Shown piece after piece: positions 13,822 to 14,175 of a stretch of DNA of 14,175 bases. The position numbers and the translations under genes were made by a program. The notes under the pieces are model-generated. The model ran no database searches, was not told the origin of the DNA, and saw nothing but the letters and a program-made list of their open reading frames with translations. This stretch comes from Acidobacteriota bacterium (GTDB lineage Bacteria > Acidobacteriota > Polarisedimenticolia > J045), in assembly GCA_020350085.1 (NCBI GenBank), contig CP070706.1, forward strand, positions 710,459 to 724,633, in the 5' to 3' direction. Position 1 is the first letter of the stretch. Each line of letters begins with the position of its first letter.

Positions 13822-14175
13822 GGCCGAGCCCGCCGGGGCCGAGCGGAGATGCGAGGGTCGGCCCACAGGTACATCAGATCGGCGAACAGATTGCCGGCGA
13901 CGACGAACACGGCGAACAGCAAATTCATCGCCATGATCACGGGAACGTCGCGCTCGCTGACGGCGTTCGCCGCCAGCGAACCGAGCCCTTGCCAGCTGAA
14001 GACCTTCTCGACGATGACGGCGCCACCGACGAGATTCGGAAAGCTCATGCCAAAGATCGTGATCAGTGGAAGCAGAGCGTTCCTCAGCGCGTGTCTGAAC
14101 AGCACGCGTGAGCGAGTGATGCCGAAGGCTCGGGCGAGCAGCACGAACACTTGACTCAGCGAGTCGAGCAGTCCC
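13818..14175 (-). CDS. Peptide/nickel-class ABC transporter permease (DppB/OppB type), C-terminal fragment
   Basis: The last 118 or so codons of a DppB-type permease, open to the window edge at 14175. The EAA-like loop is visible near the edge: Ala-Arg-Ala-Phe-Gly-Ile-Thr-Arg-Ser-Arg-Val-Leu followed by Arg-His-Ala-Leu-Arg-Asn-Ala-Leu-Leu-Pro. Two or three helices follow, including the Glu-Lys-Val-Phe-Ser-Trp-Gln-Gly-Leu-Gly segment and the final Asn-Leu-(x)-Ala-Asp-Leu-Met-Tyr-Leu-Trp-Ala-Asp-Pro-Arg-Ile that ends DppB proteins. The 5' end is missing, so no start is given; an apparent GTG at 14150 is internal because the family's sequence continues upstream in frame. It overlaps DppC by four bases. 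Confidence 0.92.
   Translation of the reverse strand, partial: GLLDSLSQVFVLLARAFGITRSRVLFRHALRNALLPLITIFGMSFPNLVGGAVIVEKVFSWQGLGSLAANAVSERDVPVIMAMNLLFAVFVVAGNLFADLMYLWADPRISARPRRARP

Noticed and set aside
13282..14154. A 290-codon plus-strand frame opposite the ABC permeases
   Set aside because: The translation is dominated by Arg, Asp, Glu and His, and the minus strand encodes both permease signatures and their EAA loops.

Overview
This is a high-GC, gene-dense bacterial window. The proteins point to a Gram-negative, respiring organism: a Tat-exported iron-sulfur protein, a membrane-anchored tetraheme cytochrome c, a copper-chaperone lipoprotein and an aa3/caa3-type haem-copper oxidase. Pseudomonadota or Acidobacteriota would fit, but nothing here decides the phylum. 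No rRNA, tRNA, CRISPR array, transposase or phage gene was seen, and no gap between genes exceeds 300 bases.

Left part, plus strand (1-1865): the tail of a cytochrome c oxidase operon, with the end of a subunit III, a subunit IV, a second subunit III-like protein and a SCO1/SenC copper chaperone. It ends in a compact element of four hairpins with 10-bp inverted ends (1881-1974). This element lies between convergent genes and supplies the stop codon of the gene on the other strand.

Middle part, minus strand (9049 down to 1970): haem o synthase (CtaB) lies two bases upstream of a DUF3179-like membrane protein that lacks the usual cysteines. After a 229-bp gap with an FNR/CRP-like palindrome comes a tightly overlapping operon: tetraheme cytochrome c, four-cluster ferredoxin-like protein, NrfD-type quinone-binding membrane subunit, and a small membrane protein with an acidic tail. 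A large DUF2339-like polytopic protein follows. The first three resemble the quinol-oxidising modules of Nrf/Psr/alternative complex III systems. Together with the oxidase, copper chaperone and haem o synthase they suggest a respiratory island in which a quinol oxidoreductase may feed electrons to the terminal oxidase; that link is inference.

Right part, plus strand (9236-12991): a well-formed sigma70-type promoter precedes a glutamate-cysteine-ligase-like protein with a C-terminal CBS pair. Then come an AstE/AspA-type zinc deacylase, a pterin-4a-carbinolamine dehydratase and a small DUF1232 membrane protein. The adjacent amide-forming and amide-cleaving enzyme families are notable. At the right edge, on the minus strand, are the two permeases (DppB- and DppC-type) of a peptide/nickel-class ABC importer; the first is cut by the window edge.
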